64,000 nt of DNA from Paenibacillus sambharensis (GTDB lineage: Bacteria; Bacillota; Bacilli; Paenibacillales; Paenibacillaceae), in NCBI RefSeq assembly GCF_003233845.1, contig NZ_QKRB01000048.1, positions 1 through 64,000 on the forward strand, given 5' to 3'. A program made the position numbers and the translations under genes. Of the stretch, positions 45,212-55,040 are shown piece after piece (position 1 is the stretch's first letter; every line of letters starts with the position of its first letter). The notes below the pieces were generated by a model. It did not search any database. It had not been told where the DNA came from and was given only the letters and a program-made list of their open reading frames with translations.

Positions 45212-46612
45212 TTAGCTCTCACTGCCGCGTTCCTTCTTCAGCTTCGCTCTTGCGCGGATTCGATCCGCATACCCTTCCTTGTTAACCTGACGTTCTCTGG
45301 CAATGGCCAGATCGCCTGCCGGCACATCATGCGTAACCGTAGAGCCGGCAACCACATAAGCGCCCTCACCGATCTTAACAGGGGCAATCAGGTTACAGTT
45401 GCTGCCGACGAATGCGCCGTCACCAATTTCCGTTACGGATTTATTGATGCCATCGTAGTTCACCGTAATCGCGCCGCAGCCTATATTGACATCCCTGCCT
45501 ACTATCGCATCTCCCACATAGCTTAGATGAGAAACCTTACTGCCTTCACCAAGCGATGCATTCTTCAGCTCGACGAAGTCGCCGATCTTACAGTCGCGGT
45601 CAAGCCTAGAGCCTGGACGCAGATTCGCATAAGGTCCGATCGCACAGTTATCCCCAACTTCAGCTTCCAGCAGGACGGAATATTTAACCTGCACGCCGCT
45701 ATTCAGCACCGAATCCGTAATATCGGCCTGCGGACCAATGTGGCAATCCTCGCCGATAACCGTGCGCCCGCGCAGCACCGTACCCGGATACAGGACCGTA
45801 TCCGCCCCGATCGTCACACTATCCTCAATATACGTATTGGTCGTATCCATAATCGTTACACCGCCCAGCAGGTGGCGCTTGATAATACGCTCGCGCATCA
45901 GCTTCTCGGCTTCAGCCAGAGCAACACGGTCATTGACACCGATTGCTTCCGCAAGGTCGGATGTGCAGTAGGCCTGCACGACATCGCCCGCCTCTTTCAT
46001 AAGGCCAATGACATCAGTTAAGTAAAACTCACCCTGTGCATTATCGTTACGTATGTTAGCGAGCGCTTCGAACAGCTTCTTGTTATCAAAACAATATGTA
46101 CCGGTATTAATCTCCCGGACTTCCCGCTCCTCCGCTGAGCAATCCTTATGTTCAACGATTCGTTCGACAGCACCGCCGGCACTGCGGACAACCCGGCCGT
46201 ACCCGGTCGGATCATCAAGCTCTGCCGTCAGGACAGTTGCCGATGCACCGGAAGAAGCGTGAAGGGCCAGCATGGACTGAATGGTAGCCGCAGTGACGAG
46301 CGGAGTATCGCCGCATATCACAATGGTCGTACCCTCTTCACTGCCCAGCAGGCTCTCGGCCTGGCGGACGGCATGTCCGGTTCCCAGCTGCTCGGCCTGC
46401 AGCACAAACTCAGCACGGTCACCTACGTAACCCTGAACTGCCTCCGCCCCATGTCCGACGATGACCACTACGCGTTCACAGGACGCATCGCGCACCGTAT
46501 CCAGCACATGCCCCACCATCGGCTTACCGCATACCGGATGCAGCACTTTATACAATTTGGACTTCATCCGCTTGCCTTGACCCGCTGCAAGCACAATCGC
46601 CATTTTCTTCAT
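45212..46612 (-). CDS. glmU: Bifunctional UDP-N-acetylglucosamine pyrophosphorylase / glucosamine-1-P acetyltransferase
   Basis: GlmU makes UDP-GlcNAc for peptidoglycan and teichoic acids. The 466-residue protein has the nucleotidyltransferase signature VLAAGQGKRMKSKLYKVLHP at the N-terminus, GDTPLVT, and NTGTYCFD. From about residue 250 a left-handed beta-helix with hexapeptide repeats ends in VYVVAGSTV-type and acetyl-CoA-binding segments (GCGAITVNYDG, GDGAFVGSNCNLIAPV). It has B. subtilis-like context (gcaD after spoVG), except that prs does not follow. Confidence 0.97.
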   Translation of the reverse strand: MKKMAIVLAAGQGKRMKSKLYKVLHPVCGKPMVGHVLDTVRDASCERVVVIVGHGAEAVQGYVGDRAEFVLQAEQLGTGHAVRQAESLLGSEEGTTIVICGDTPLVTAATIQSMLALHASSGASATVLTAELDDPTGYGRVVRSAGGAVERIVEHKDCSAEEREVREINTGTYCFDNKKLFEALANIRNDNAQGEFYLTDVIGLMKEAGDVVQAYCTSDLAEAIGVNDRVALAEAEKLMRERIIKRHLLGGVTIMDTTNTYIEDSVTIGADTVLYPGTVLRGRTVIGEDCHIGPQADITDSVLNSGVQVKYSVLLEAEVGDNCAIGPYANLRPGSRLDRDCKIGDFVELKNASLGEGSKVSHLSYVGDAIVGRDVNIGCGAITVNYDGINKSVTEIGDGAFVGSNCNLIAPVKIGEGAYVVAGSTVTHDVPAGDLAIARERQVNKEGYADRIRARAKLKKERGSES

Positions 46613-46689
46613 AACTACTCTTCTCCTCCCCGCTTCCTGCCCACCCGGGGGCGACTATAATCATTACTGACTATATCATTACTTCATGC

Positions 46690-46718
46690 CAAAAGAAAAG
46701 AGAGCCTAAGGGCCCTCT
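46690..46718 (-). terminator. Terminator after spoVG
   Basis: Minus-strand AGAGGGCC-CTTA-GGCTCTCT followed by TTTCTTTTGG, 18 nt past the spoVG stop. Confidence 0.88.
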
Positions 46719-46735
46719 TCTCTCACGACACGAAT

Positions 46736-47023
46736 TCACGCACCTTCTTCAATTGCGGTTTCTTCCTCAGTCGCTGCACGTTCATATTCAGCCAGGACAG
46801 CGGCTTGGATTTTCTCCCGAGTAGTGGAGGAAATCGGATGAGCGATATCCCGGAATTCTCCATCCGGAGTACGCTTGCTCGGCATAGCCACGAACATACC
46901 ATTGTTACCGTCGATCACGCGAATGTCATGAACAACAAATTCATTGTCAATGGTGATGGAGGCGATAGCCTTCATTCTTCCTTCGGAATTTACACGGCGG
47001 AGTCTAACATCGGTTATTTGCAC
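46736..47023 (-). CDS. spoVG: Sporulation regulator SpoVG
   Basis: SpoVG is a small nucleic-acid-binding regulator affecting septation and many genes. The 95-residue product is closely similar to the B. subtilis protein: [50 protein letters not shown]. The start codon is GTG at 47023 with GGTGGT 9 nt upstream. A GTG at 47071 overlaps the sigma-H -10 element and is rejected. The C-terminal tail is acidic. Confidence 0.97.
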   Translation of the reverse strand: MQITDVRLRRVNSEGRMKAIASITIDNEFVVHDIRVIDGNNGMFVAMPSKRTPDGEFRDIAHPISSTTREKIQAAVLAEYERAATEEETAIEEGA

Positions 47024-47064
47024 TTTGTGTTCACCACCTTTGCCTTTCGAAGACTTGGTGTATA

Positions 47065-47090
47065 ATTCCACATTTCTTCCCCAAATCCTT
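47065..47090 (-). promoter_or_regulatory. spoVG sigma-H promoter
   Basis: Minus-strand AAGGATTT (47090-47083) and GGAAT (47069-47065), 13 bp apart, match sigma-H consensus RAGGAWWT / RGAAT and closely resemble the B. subtilis spoVG promoter. The upstream 50 bp are strongly AT-rich with a long T tract, like the upstream AT box bound by AbrB in B. subtilis. Confidence 0.85.
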
Positions 47091-47150
47091 CTTAAATTTG
47101 GAAAATTTACACCACTTTAAAAAGTTTTTTTTGGAGTGAAAAATAGTTCG

Positions 47151-47552
47151 CTATTGTTCGACAGCTATCGATGCGATAAATTCAATTTCGACAAGAACAT
47201 CCTTCGGAAGCCGTGCCACTTCTACCGTTGAACGCGCCGGCTTATGCGCCCCAAAGTATTCCGCATAGATCGCGTTCAGCTCTGTAAACTGATTCATATC
47301 CTTAATGAATACGGTAGCCTTCACCACATCATTCAGTCCGGCTCCCGCAGCGGCCAGAACCGCCTGCAGGTTGCGGAACACCTGATGCGTCTGTTCCCCA
47401 ATTCCGCCTTCCACAAGCGTGCCGTCCGGCTTAAGCGGAATCTGCCCGGAGGTGAAGAGCAGCCCCCCCACCTTCACCGCTTGGGAATATGGACCAATCG
47501 CCGCCGGCGCATCCGCCGTTGTCAATGGAATTGGCTGTTGCTTGGACATCAT
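47151..47552 (-). CDS. ridA: Reactive intermediate deaminase RidA (YabJ)
   Basis: RidA hydrolyses reactive enamine/imine intermediates from PLP enzymes. B. subtilis YabJ is also reported to influence purine gene control. The 133-residue protein has [46 protein letters not shown], and the terminal arginine-containing [21 protein letters not shown] split over two strands. A second ATG directly follows the first; GGAGG lies 5-8 nt upstream. It follows purR by 10 bp. Confidence 0.97.
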   Translation of the reverse strand: MMSKQQPIPLTTADAPAAIGPYSQAVKVGGLLFTSGQIPLKPDGTLVEGGIGEQTHQVFRNLQAVLAAAGAGLNDVVKATVFIKDMNQFTELNAIYAEYFGAHKPARSTVEVARLPKDVLVEIEFIASIAVEQ

Positions 47553-47562
47553 CTATTCCTCC

Positions 47563-48390
47563 TTACTCATAAAAATAATTACCCGGCACTACAGTCGTGT
47601 GCTTGGTCTTCATATCAACCGCTGTCAGCTTGGCAAGAGACACGTAATCTTCAAGCAGACGCTCTTCAATCTCAACTTCTCCCGACTCCACGAACACACC
47701 CACGCCAGCAACGGTTGCATTAAATTCCGTCAGCAGATCAATCATGCCCTGCACCGTCCCGCCAGCCTTCATAAAGTCGTCAATGATCAGCACTCTGGAC
47801 TGTTCTTTAAGCGCCCGCCTTGCCAGCGACATCGTCTGAATACGCTTATTCGAACCGGATACATAGTTAATGCTGACAGCCGACCCCTCCGTCACCTTAT
47901 TGTCACGACGCACAATAACTACAGGCAAATTGAGGAAGGTCGCAGTCGAGTATGCAAGCGGAATGCCCTTGGTCTCCACCGTCATGATCACGTCAATGTC
48001 ACGGTTGGCAAACGCCGTAGCGAATATCCGGCCCACATCGCTCATAACCGACGGCTGGCCAATCATATCCGTCATATACAGATAGCCGCCTGCCAGTACC
48101 CTCTCCGGCTGCTCCAGCTGCTTGCAGATGTCCTGAATCGTGGACAGGGCCGCCTGCTTATCTGTCTTCGGAATGTATCTCACTCCACCAGCCGCACCGG
48201 CCAGCGTATGCAGTTCGCCAAGTCCTTCGCCTTCAAACACTTCCTTAATAATCGCCAGATCCTCACTGATTGAGGATTTTGCAGACTGATAACGGTCCGC
48301 AAAGGCTGTCAGCGAAATTAACGTGTGCGGCCTGGATAACAGGTATTGTGTCATCTCTACCAGCCTTGCGCTGCGCTTTAATTTCTTCAT
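47563..48390 (-). CDS. purR: Purine operon repressor PurR
   Basis: A PRPP-responsive repressor of purine synthesis genes. The 275-residue protein has an N-terminal winged helix (about 1-75: LVEMTQYLLSRPHTLISLTA, YQSAKSSISEDLAIIKE) and a phosphoribosyltransferase-like C-terminal domain with the PRPP loop VLIIDDFMKAGGTVQGMI. It heads the purR-ridA unit. Its promoter contains PurBox-like sequences, consistent with the autoregulation known in B. subtilis. Confidence 0.97.
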   Translation of the reverse strand: MKKLKRSARLVEMTQYLLSRPHTLISLTAFADRYQSAKSSISEDLAIIKEVFEGEGLGELHTLAGAAGGVRYIPKTDKQAALSTIQDICKQLEQPERVLAGGYLYMTDMIGQPSVMSDVGRIFATAFANRDIDVIMTVETKGIPLAYSTATFLNLPVVIVRRDNKVTEGSAVSINYVSGSNKRIQTMSLARRALKEQSRVLIIDDFMKAGGTVQGMIDLLTEFNATVAGVGVFVESGEVEIEERLLEDYVSLAKLTAVDMKTKHTTVVPGNYFYE

Positions 48391-48408
48391 GGGCCCATCT
48401 CCCTGATA

Positions 48409-48459
48409 AAAACCGAATGTTATAATGTCAATATAACATTTTTATACGGTTTTTTACAA
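48409..48459 (-). promoter_or_regulatory. purR promoter with inverted PurBox-like pair
   Basis: Minus-strand -35 TTGTAA (48459-48454) and -10 TATATT (48435-48430) are 18 bp apart. A perfect inverted repeat AATGTTATA-N7-TATAACATT (48416-48440) spans the -10. PurBox-like cores lie in opposite orientation on both sides: AAAAACCGAATGTT on the plus strand (48408-48421) and AAAAAACCGTATAAAA on the minus strand around 48447-48449. Confidence 0.6.
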
Positions 48460-48473
48460 GAAGAACGTAACTT

Positions 48474-49328
48474 TCATGTCAGCATTCTTACCACGTAGAC
48501 TTCTTTACAGAAGCCTCTCAGTCCATTGTAGATTCTGGCCACCTTGGATTCCTTGGATACCAGTCCGAATACCGTAGGTCCGCTGCCCGACATCAGCACG
48601 CCGTCTGCACCCAGCCGGAGCATGCTTTCCTTCAGCTGTGCGACCTCCGGGTAGAGACGGAGTGTGACCGTTTCCAATACATTTCCAAGCCTGTCACAGA
48701 CCTCAGTGAAGGACCCGTGGCGAATGGCTTCTACCATTCCTGCCGCCGAAGGGTGGCTCTTCAGCTCGTCAACCCGGAAGCGCCCATACACATCAGCGGT
48801 TGATACGTTGATCGGGGGCTTCGCAAGGATCACCCAGCACTGCGGCGGGTTATCAATTGGCTCCAGCTTCTCTCCGCGTCCAGTAGCTATTGCTGTTCCG
48901 CCAGTCACACAGAAGGGCACGTCAGAGCCAAGCTCCGCTCCAAGCTCGCACAGCTCCTTCTCGGGGATGTGAAGACCCCACAGACGGTTAAGCCCGCGCA
49001 GAGCGGCAGCCGCATCGCTGCTGCCCCCTGCTAGCCCTGCAGCAACCGGAATATGCTTGTCCAGATGAATATAGACGCCTTTGCGCACCTGGTAACGTTC
49101 TTTAATCAGCTTGGCAGCCTGAAAGGCCAAATTCTTCTCATCGAGCGGGATGTAACCCGCCTGACTTGATATAATAATCGTATCCCGCGGCAGTTCCTCC
49201 ATCTCCAGGCGGTCTGCCAGATCGACCATGGTCATGATCATCTCGACCTCATGAAATCCGTCATTCCGCTTGCCCAGCACATCCAGCAGAAGGTTGATTT
49301 TGGCCGGCGCTTTCTCATAGATCTTCAT
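48474..49328 (-). CDS. ispE: 4-diphosphocytidyl-2-C-methyl-D-erythritol kinase
   Basis: IspE phosphorylates CDP-methylerythritol in the MEP isoprenoid pathway. The 284-residue GHMP kinase has [20 protein letters not shown] at the N-terminus, the ATP-binding glycine-rich stretch [38 protein letters not shown], and the C-terminal [13 protein letters not shown]. An ATG three codons upstream is possible. It sits between sspF and purR as in B. subtilis. Confidence 0.97.
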   Translation of the reverse strand: MKIYEKAPAKINLLLDVLGKRNDGFHEVEMIMTMVDLADRLEMEELPRDTIIISSQAGYIPLDEKNLAFQAAKLIKERYQVRKGVYIHLDKHIPVAAGLAGGSSDAAAALRGLNRLWGLHIPEKELCELGAELGSDVPFCVTGGTAIATGRGEKLEPIDNPPQCWVILAKPPINVSTADVYGRFRVDELKSHPSAAGMVEAIRHGSFTEVCDRLGNVLETVTLRLYPEVAQLKESMLRLGADGVLMSGSGPTVFGLVSKESKVARIYNGLRGFCKEVYVVRMLT

Positions 49329-49401
49329 CTTATTCACCCGCTCGCCTTATCTCCACTAAAACGATCTTGTACTTCATGCTATTATAACAAATGACGTATG
49401 T

Positions 49402-49448
49402 AAAAGCGAAAGAACGGCCTTTACGCAGATAACGCGCAGAGGCCGTTC
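49402..49448 (-). terminator. Terminator after sspF
   Basis: Minus-strand GAACGGCCTCTGCGC with GCGTAAAGGCCGTTC (49448-49412; a small internal mismatch) followed by TTTCGCTTTTAC. Confidence 0.85.
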
Positions 49449-49470
49449 ATTCATGAGACGGATATCGAAG

Positions 49471-49665
49471 CTACTGACGATTCGGATTGCTGCTCCCTTG
49501 AGCGGACTGTTCAGCCAGCTGAATAGCCCGCTTGATCATGTTTCCCGCATCTTTAGCACGGATCCCGCCCCAGCCTTCCTTCTGGACGGTATCGTAGAAG
49601 CCAAGATCCTTGGCGAGCTCATACTTAAGCTGCTCGGACATTACACTTCGTCTTCTGCGGCTCAT
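49471..49665 (-). CDS. sspF: Small acid-soluble spore protein, alpha/beta type (SspF-like)
   Basis: A 64-residue DNA-binding spore protein. The family helices are visible: [20 protein letters not shown], then [20 protein letters not shown], with the conserved GGI(R) turn. A good AAGGAGG site lies about 10 nt before the ATG. A CATATTA element about 55 bp upstream (49726-49720) could be a forespore -10, but no convincing -35 partner is seen. Its position between veg and ispE matches B. subtilis sspF. Confidence 0.93.
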   Translation of the reverse strand: MSRRRRSVMSEQLKYELAKDLGFYDTVQKEGWGGIRAKDAGNMIKRAIQLAEQSAQGSSNPNRQ

Positions 49666-49759
49666 TCTATGTGGGCCTCCTTCTCTGCATTGTCATGCTG
49701 AAAGCTGTACCCTCCATAATATGCGCCGCAGGCATGCCGAACATGCGGGAGCAATCCTG

Positions 49760-50035
49760 TCAGTGCTGAATATAGGTGATCCGAACCTGCCCTTCGTCAT
49801 TAACCACCGTTACTTCAACCGATTCCGTTAATATGTCAGCATAACTGTAAGAAACACGCTTGAAGGCGTGCTGGTCTTGATCGAGTTTGACGATGAAAAC
49901 AGATGGGTAGATTTCTTCCAACACACCGGTACGTTCAATGGTCTTCCGTCGGCCGCCATTGGCCCGAAGACAGATTTTGGAACCCACATGTGCTTCTAAG
50001 TTTCGTTTAATTTCCAACAGCGCATTTTTTGCCAT
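49760..50035 (-). CDS. veg: Veg protein
   Basis: Veg is a small abundant vegetative protein; in B. subtilis it stimulates biofilm gene expression. The 91-residue product is recognised by LLEIKRNLEAHVGSKICLRA, NGGRRKTIERTGVLEEIYPS and VFIVKLDQDQHAFKRVSYSY (consecutive segments). AGAGGTGG lies upstream of the ATG. It is driven by two tandem promoters with consensus hexamers, in line with the very strong veg promoter of B. subtilis. Confidence 0.96.
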   Translation of the reverse strand: MAKNALLEIKRNLEAHVGSKICLRANGGRRKTIERTGVLEEIYPSVFIVKLDQDQHAFKRVSYSYADILTESVEVTVVNDEGQVRITYIQH

Positions 50036-50062
50036 TGTCCACTACCACCTCTTTCCTTGTCC

Positions 50063-50133
50063 ATTATACCGGACAAAAGGGGTAGTGTCAAATGAGGCAA
50101 ATAATTATAACAACCAACCAAATAATCTGTCAA
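50063..50133 (-). promoter_or_regulatory. Tandem consensus veg promoters
   Basis: Two perfect hexamer pairs lie in series on the minus strand. The distal pair is TTGACA (50133-50128) and TATAAT (50109-50104), spacer 18. The proximal pair is TTGACA (50091-50086) and TATAAT (50068-50063), spacer 17. The proximal start site would lie about 20 nt before the veg ATG. Confidence 0.92.
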
Positions 50134-50189
50134 CGGGCATTTTGTCTTTTTTAACGTAAATTATGCATCGAGAGCTTATAATGGTCTCA

Positions 50190-51080
50190 TTATCGTCCCT
50201 GCGCTATAGCCTGCGCTTGTTTAGGTCTTGGCATACCCACCCGATACGTCCCCGTCGTCTCAATACCACCTACTCCTGCGGCGCCGCTGATCGTACCATA
50301 GATCGCATCATTCAAGCTAATCGTCTCGCGTATTGGCGTTTGGCTTGCCTTGACCGCAATATACACGGGGTCCAGCGCATGAATCAGAATCCGGTCCGGC
50401 GAGCTTGCAAAATTAGCGCCTGCCTGCAGCAGCGCTTCAAAATGGGACTGGCATGCTCCGGCTATAATAATCAGACTGTCCCGGTTACGGTCATAATTCC
50501 TCGCAACCTGCACAGCATTGACAAAATTCTGAGAGTTCTTGTAGCTGCTGAGCTGCTGTATATTGGGCTCCGGCCGATTCTTTAGAAGACCATCATGACC
50601 TGTAATCACAATGATATCCGGCTGCAGACGAGGCAGCAGCTGCTGCAGCAGAGCGGGCATCTGCGACTCGTGTGCATGGAGGCCCTGCGCGGGAACCCGC
50701 ATGTGATTATAGAGCTGCATGCTTTTTCTGAGATAGCTCCCGTCCCCATCGAGATGAAGCACCTTGCCGGGCACTTCAAAATATGGGCCCGAACCCTTGG
50801 GCATCCCCGGCCGCGGCCCATAATGCATGCTGCGCTGCTCTTCCAGCCTGGCGGTCTGCTGCTGAAACCGGCGCATCGTCTCGTTTACTTTAATCTTCAC
50901 TTCCTGTGAAGCCCCCGTCTGCTCCGGGTTATCAACCACATCCAAATCCCCGAACGGGGCATCTGCCAACAGCCTGTAATCGATTCCTTTCAGTATAGCG
51001 GAATGCTGCCGGAATGATTCGATACGGAACAGCACATCGCCGCCGTACGATCTGCGCACGACATAATCCCCTTGCTTCAT
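50190..51080 (-). CDS. yabG: Sporulation-specific protease YabG
   Basis: YabG is a cysteine protease of the spore coat that processes SpoIVA and other coat proteins after sigma-K activation. The 296-residue product contains KQGDYVVRRSYGGDVLFRIE at the N-terminus, PGKVLHLDGDGSYLRKSMQL, the conserved PDIIVITGHDGLLK segment with the catalytic His region, and IIIAGACQSHFEALLQAGAN with the conserved Cys. It follows the membrane-protein gene at 51193 with a terminator between them. Confidence 0.95.
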   Translation of the reverse strand: MKQGDYVVRRSYGGDVLFRIESFRQHSAILKGIDYRLLADAPFGDLDVVDNPEQTGASQEVKIKVNETMRRFQQQTARLEEQRSMHYGPRPGMPKGSGPYFEVPGKVLHLDGDGSYLRKSMQLYNHMRVPAQGLHAHESQMPALLQQLLPRLQPDIIVITGHDGLLKNRPEPNIQQLSSYKNSQNFVNAVQVARNYDRNRDSLIIIAGACQSHFEALLQAGANFASSPDRILIHALDPVYIAVKASQTPIRETISLNDAIYGTISGAAGVGGIETTGTYRVGMPRPKQAQAIAQGR

Positions 51081-51140
51081 GAGCCTATCACCTCTTCGTC
51101 TATCCTATGGGATAACAGCCCGTTTGGTGTGCAGGCACAA

Positions 51141-51177
51141 TAAAAGCCCCATTATCCTTCTCACAGGATCTGGGGCT
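51141..51177 (-). terminator. Terminator before yabG
   Basis: Minus-strand AGCCCCAGATCCT with AGGATAATGGGGCT (51177-51145) followed by TTTATTG. It ends the transcript of the small membrane protein encoded at 51193-51567. Confidence 0.85.
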
Positions 51178-51192
51178 CTTGAGCAGCCACTC

Positions 51193-51567
51193 TTAGCGCC
51201 TTACGGAGAACGGCTGATGAGGCTGAGGATGCATGCCCGGATAGGCTCCGGCGGCAGCCTGACTCTGACGGTTTATGTATTCTGCTTGATGCAGGGAATC
51301 AAACAAGGTCACGACATAGATGACCGGGATCAGAAGGGACAGGAACACAATGGCCAGTACTTTAAGCGGGATGTCGTTCATTCCGGCAAAGACAAGCATA
51401 ACAATATTACTGATGAGCAGTACCATAAAGGCAAGCCCTCTTGGCAGCTCCCCTAGATAGAGATGGCCTGTTCCAGGCAGTATTAGAGACAGCAATACCG
51501 CAGCGGCCTTACTTCTCTTGCGTATCATGACTGGCGCTGGTTCTCCCGCATGTATATAAGAATCCAC
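51193..51567 (-). CDS. Small membrane protein, TM2-like
   Basis: A 124-residue protein with three closely spaced hydrophobic segments: about 23-40 (AAVLLSLILPGTGHLYLGEL), 46-62 and 68-90. The PGTGHLYLG motif followed by RGLAFMVLL resembles the turn between the helices of TM2-type and related small membrane proteins. The C-terminus is Pro/His/Gln-rich (YPGMHPQPHQPF). No B. subtilis gene occupies this place between ksgA and yabG to my knowledge. Function unknown. Confidence 0.75.
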   Translation of the reverse strand: MDSYIHAGEPAPVMIRKRSKAAAVLLSLILPGTGHLYLGELPRGLAFMVLLISNIVMLVFAGMNDIPLKVLAIVFLSLLIPVIYVVTLFDSLHQAEYINRQSQAAAGAYPGMHPQPHQPFSVRR

Positions 51568-51693
51568 TTGATCTCACCCCCATTCGTCTATGACCCTTAT
51601 TACAGAAGTCTTTCCCTTAATTTAGCATACCCCATATTACTGCTCCATTGCTCAGCCTGAGGTTCAGTCTTAAACTGGACTTTAGTCGGGCTC

Positions 51694-53143
<1,450 letters not shown>

Positions 53144-53271
53144 GAACCAATAATCCTTTCAAAAAAACCTGCTCTTATGCAACCTAAGGGTGGCCTGGAT
53201 CGTCTAATGATATACATGAAGTTAACCCTAAGCCGCTACTGGCTAGTATACAGGTTTGGTTGTCTAAATCA

Positions 53272-53310
53272 CAGAAAAACCTCCAGCACAGTCCTATCCC
53301 CTGCCGGAGG
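53272..53310 (-). terminator. Terminator after yabE
   Basis: Minus-strand CCTCCGGC / GCTGGAGG (one G-U pair) around a 15-nt loop, followed by TTTTTCTG. Confidence 0.8.
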
Positions 53311-53346
53311 ATAAGCTGCACATAGAGGTTTATGGATGATACCGGT

Positions 53347-54498
53347 CTAGCTTGCCGATGGTTTGTTCGGTCCAAGGACATACACGGTGTAACCCTTTTT
53401 CCTGCCGAACTTCAGAGCATAAGATTCACTGTCGAAATAGACATCAATCTTATTACCTTTGATGGCACTTCCAGTGTCTTCCGCACGGCGGAAGCCAATG
53501 CCTTCAATGTAGACCCACCAGCCGATCGGGATAACCTTCGGATCAACTGCTATCGTGCGTCCTTCCTTTACGCGGGCTCCGGAAGCCGTAATGCCATACT
53601 GAGGATGGCTTTCGTCTTTGCCGGTTGAAGCCACGCCGGCCGAATAGGCCGTTAAGGTGACGTTCTTAATCACCTTCTTGGATTTAAACGATACGCCCTG
53701 CTTCGTTACAGTAGCACCAGCGCTTGATGATTGCGCCGACAGGATTCCAACTTCGGGCTCCGGCTTCTTCGTACCGACTGCCACAATGTGATCCCGCTTG
53801 GACGTCTCCATATATTTGGTGACGAGCCGGTTTTCGACCAGCTGTCCGTCCTCGTATACTTTTTCGAATTGTTTGACGATAAGCCCTTCCTGACCCTCTT
53901 GAACGACCTTCTGCTTGCCGACTTCAAGACTAGGATCTTTGCGCTTCACCACAGTGAAGGGCATCGTATGTTCGGTTTCGGTCAACTTCGTGTCGACGCG
54001 GGTAACCGATACAGCCATATGGGCTTTAAGCTCAGCATTCAAGGCCGGGAAAACCTTATCCTGCTCGCGAATCGCAATATCAGATTGCTCGATCGCTGCC
54101 CCAACTGTTTTTCCTGTCGTGTAGAACGTTTTTGATTTCCCGTCAGCCTTTACGGTTACCTGTACAGCCTGGTCGATGACAACCTGGTCTCCATCCTTCA
54201 CTGGAGCATCCAGCGGATGGGAAACCTTATCATGCGGACCAACCGTAATGGCCTGTTCATCCAGTAGGCGTTGAAGGACCCATTGCTTCGTAGAAACAAC
54301 AGTTTCTTGTCCATTCACTACTACGGAGACGCTCTTATCAGCCGTTCCGTACAACAACACCAAAAACATGAAAGTCATAGCGATTGAGATAATTCCGCTT
54401 AAAAGAATCAAACGCAAGTTTTCATGCTTCCATCGCAATGCGAAAGTCATGCTGGATGATCGTTTACCATGGGATTCCTTAACTTGGAAAGCGCCCAC
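53347..54498 (-). CDS. yabE: Cell-wall-binding 3D-domain protein YabE (Rpf/Sps family)
   Basis: A probable exported cell-wall lytic protein related to resuscitation-promoting factors. The 383-residue product has a membrane segment at about 30-50 (LILLSGIISIAMTFMFLVLL), DUF348 repeats (about 55-215: VVVNGQETVVSTKQWVLQRL, VTVKADGKSKTFYTTGKTVG), a G5 domain (about 215-290) and the C-terminal 3D domain with the DxxxDxD-type residues in YGITASGARVKEGRTIAVDP and FRRAEDTGSAIKGNKIDVYF. The start is GTG with AAGGAGG at 9 nt. A c-di-AMP-type riboswitch and terminator lie in its leader. Confidence 0.94.
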   Translation of the reverse strand: MGAFQVKESHGKRSSSMTFALRWKHENLRLILLSGIISIAMTFMFLVLLYGTADKSVSVVVNGQETVVSTKQWVLQRLLDEQAITVGPHDKVSHPLDAPVKDGDQVVIDQAVQVTVKADGKSKTFYTTGKTVGAAIEQSDIAIREQDKVFPALNAELKAHMAVSVTRVDTKLTETEHTMPFTVVKRKDPSLEVGKQKVVQEGQEGLIVKQFEKVYEDGQLVENRLVTKYMETSKRDHIVAVGTKKPEPEVGILSAQSSSAGATVTKQGVSFKSKKVIKNVTLTAYSAGVASTGKDESHPQYGITASGARVKEGRTIAVDPKVIPIGWWVYIEGIGFRRAEDTGSAIKGNKIDVYFDSESYALKFGRKKGYTVYVLGPNKPSAS

Positions 54499-54651
54499 TT
54501 CTTCGGTCCTCCTTCATAGCCCCGCCGCCCTAGAGTGACATGAGTATAAATGACGCGACTATTGGTAGTATGCGTGCGAGCACGCTGTTCCAGTTACACC
54601 GCAAAGCCCCACCCCCATGATGAAAACCTATGACGTCCTTTTACGTATTAT

Positions 54652-54697
54652 TCAAAAAATAAAAGAAGCCGACGTCAGAGGATCCTTCGTGGCTTCC
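54652..54697 (-). terminator. Riboswitch-controlled terminator before yabE
   Basis: Minus-strand GAAGCC-ACG-N13-CGT-C-GGCTTC (54696-54665) followed by TTTTATTTTTTG. It lies 50 nt downstream of the aptamer and about 155 nt before yabE, so it can act as the expression platform. Confidence 0.85.
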
Positions 54698-54746
54698 GGC
54701 AGGAATGGATTCATAGGCTAGTGGATGCACGAGATCTCTCTATGAA

Positions 54747-54927
54747 CGCTTACGAGGTTAGCTGTCGGGTTCGGGCGAGAGAGCCGCCCTAATGGTCGAT
54801 GCCCAGCCAGTATAATGGCCAGACAATCTATCAAATTCACCCCTAGAAGAATTCAAATACATTCCTTGCCCGTGGGTTAGGCAGAAGGATGTATCGGTTC
54901 CCCCGCTCTCCATATGGAGATTAAGCG
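54747..54927 (-). ncRNA. ydaO/yuaA-type c-di-AMP riboswitch
   Basis: The minus strand contains the conserved blocks of the c-di-AMP aptamer in order: CGCTTAATC at the 5' end, GCGGGGGAACC, TAGGGGTGAAT, GGCGGCTCTCTCGCCCGAAC, then CGACAGCTAACCTCGTAAGC at the 3' end. The terminal CGCTTA (54927-54922) pairs with TAAGCG (54752-54747). The class is established as a c-di-AMP sensor that commonly turns off cell-wall hydrolase and transporter genes when the ligand is high. Position, conserved blocks and the following terminator make this a confident call. Here it is expected to repress yabE. Confidence 0.93.
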
Positions 54928-54966
54928 CAACTGGAAATGGATACAAACTCAAAAGCTCTGAGAAGA

Positions 54967-54996
54967 ATCATACCGCCTTTGGACCAGCATTGTAAA
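54967..54996 (-). promoter_or_regulatory. Promoter of the riboswitch-yabE transcript
   Basis: Minus-strand TTTACA (54996-54991) and TATGAT (54972-54967) with an 18-bp spacer, about 32 nt before the aptamer. Confidence 0.6.
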
Positions 54997-55040
54997 GAAC
55001 GCGAAAAAAGCGATTTACAGCTTATTTCAGGAAAATCACG

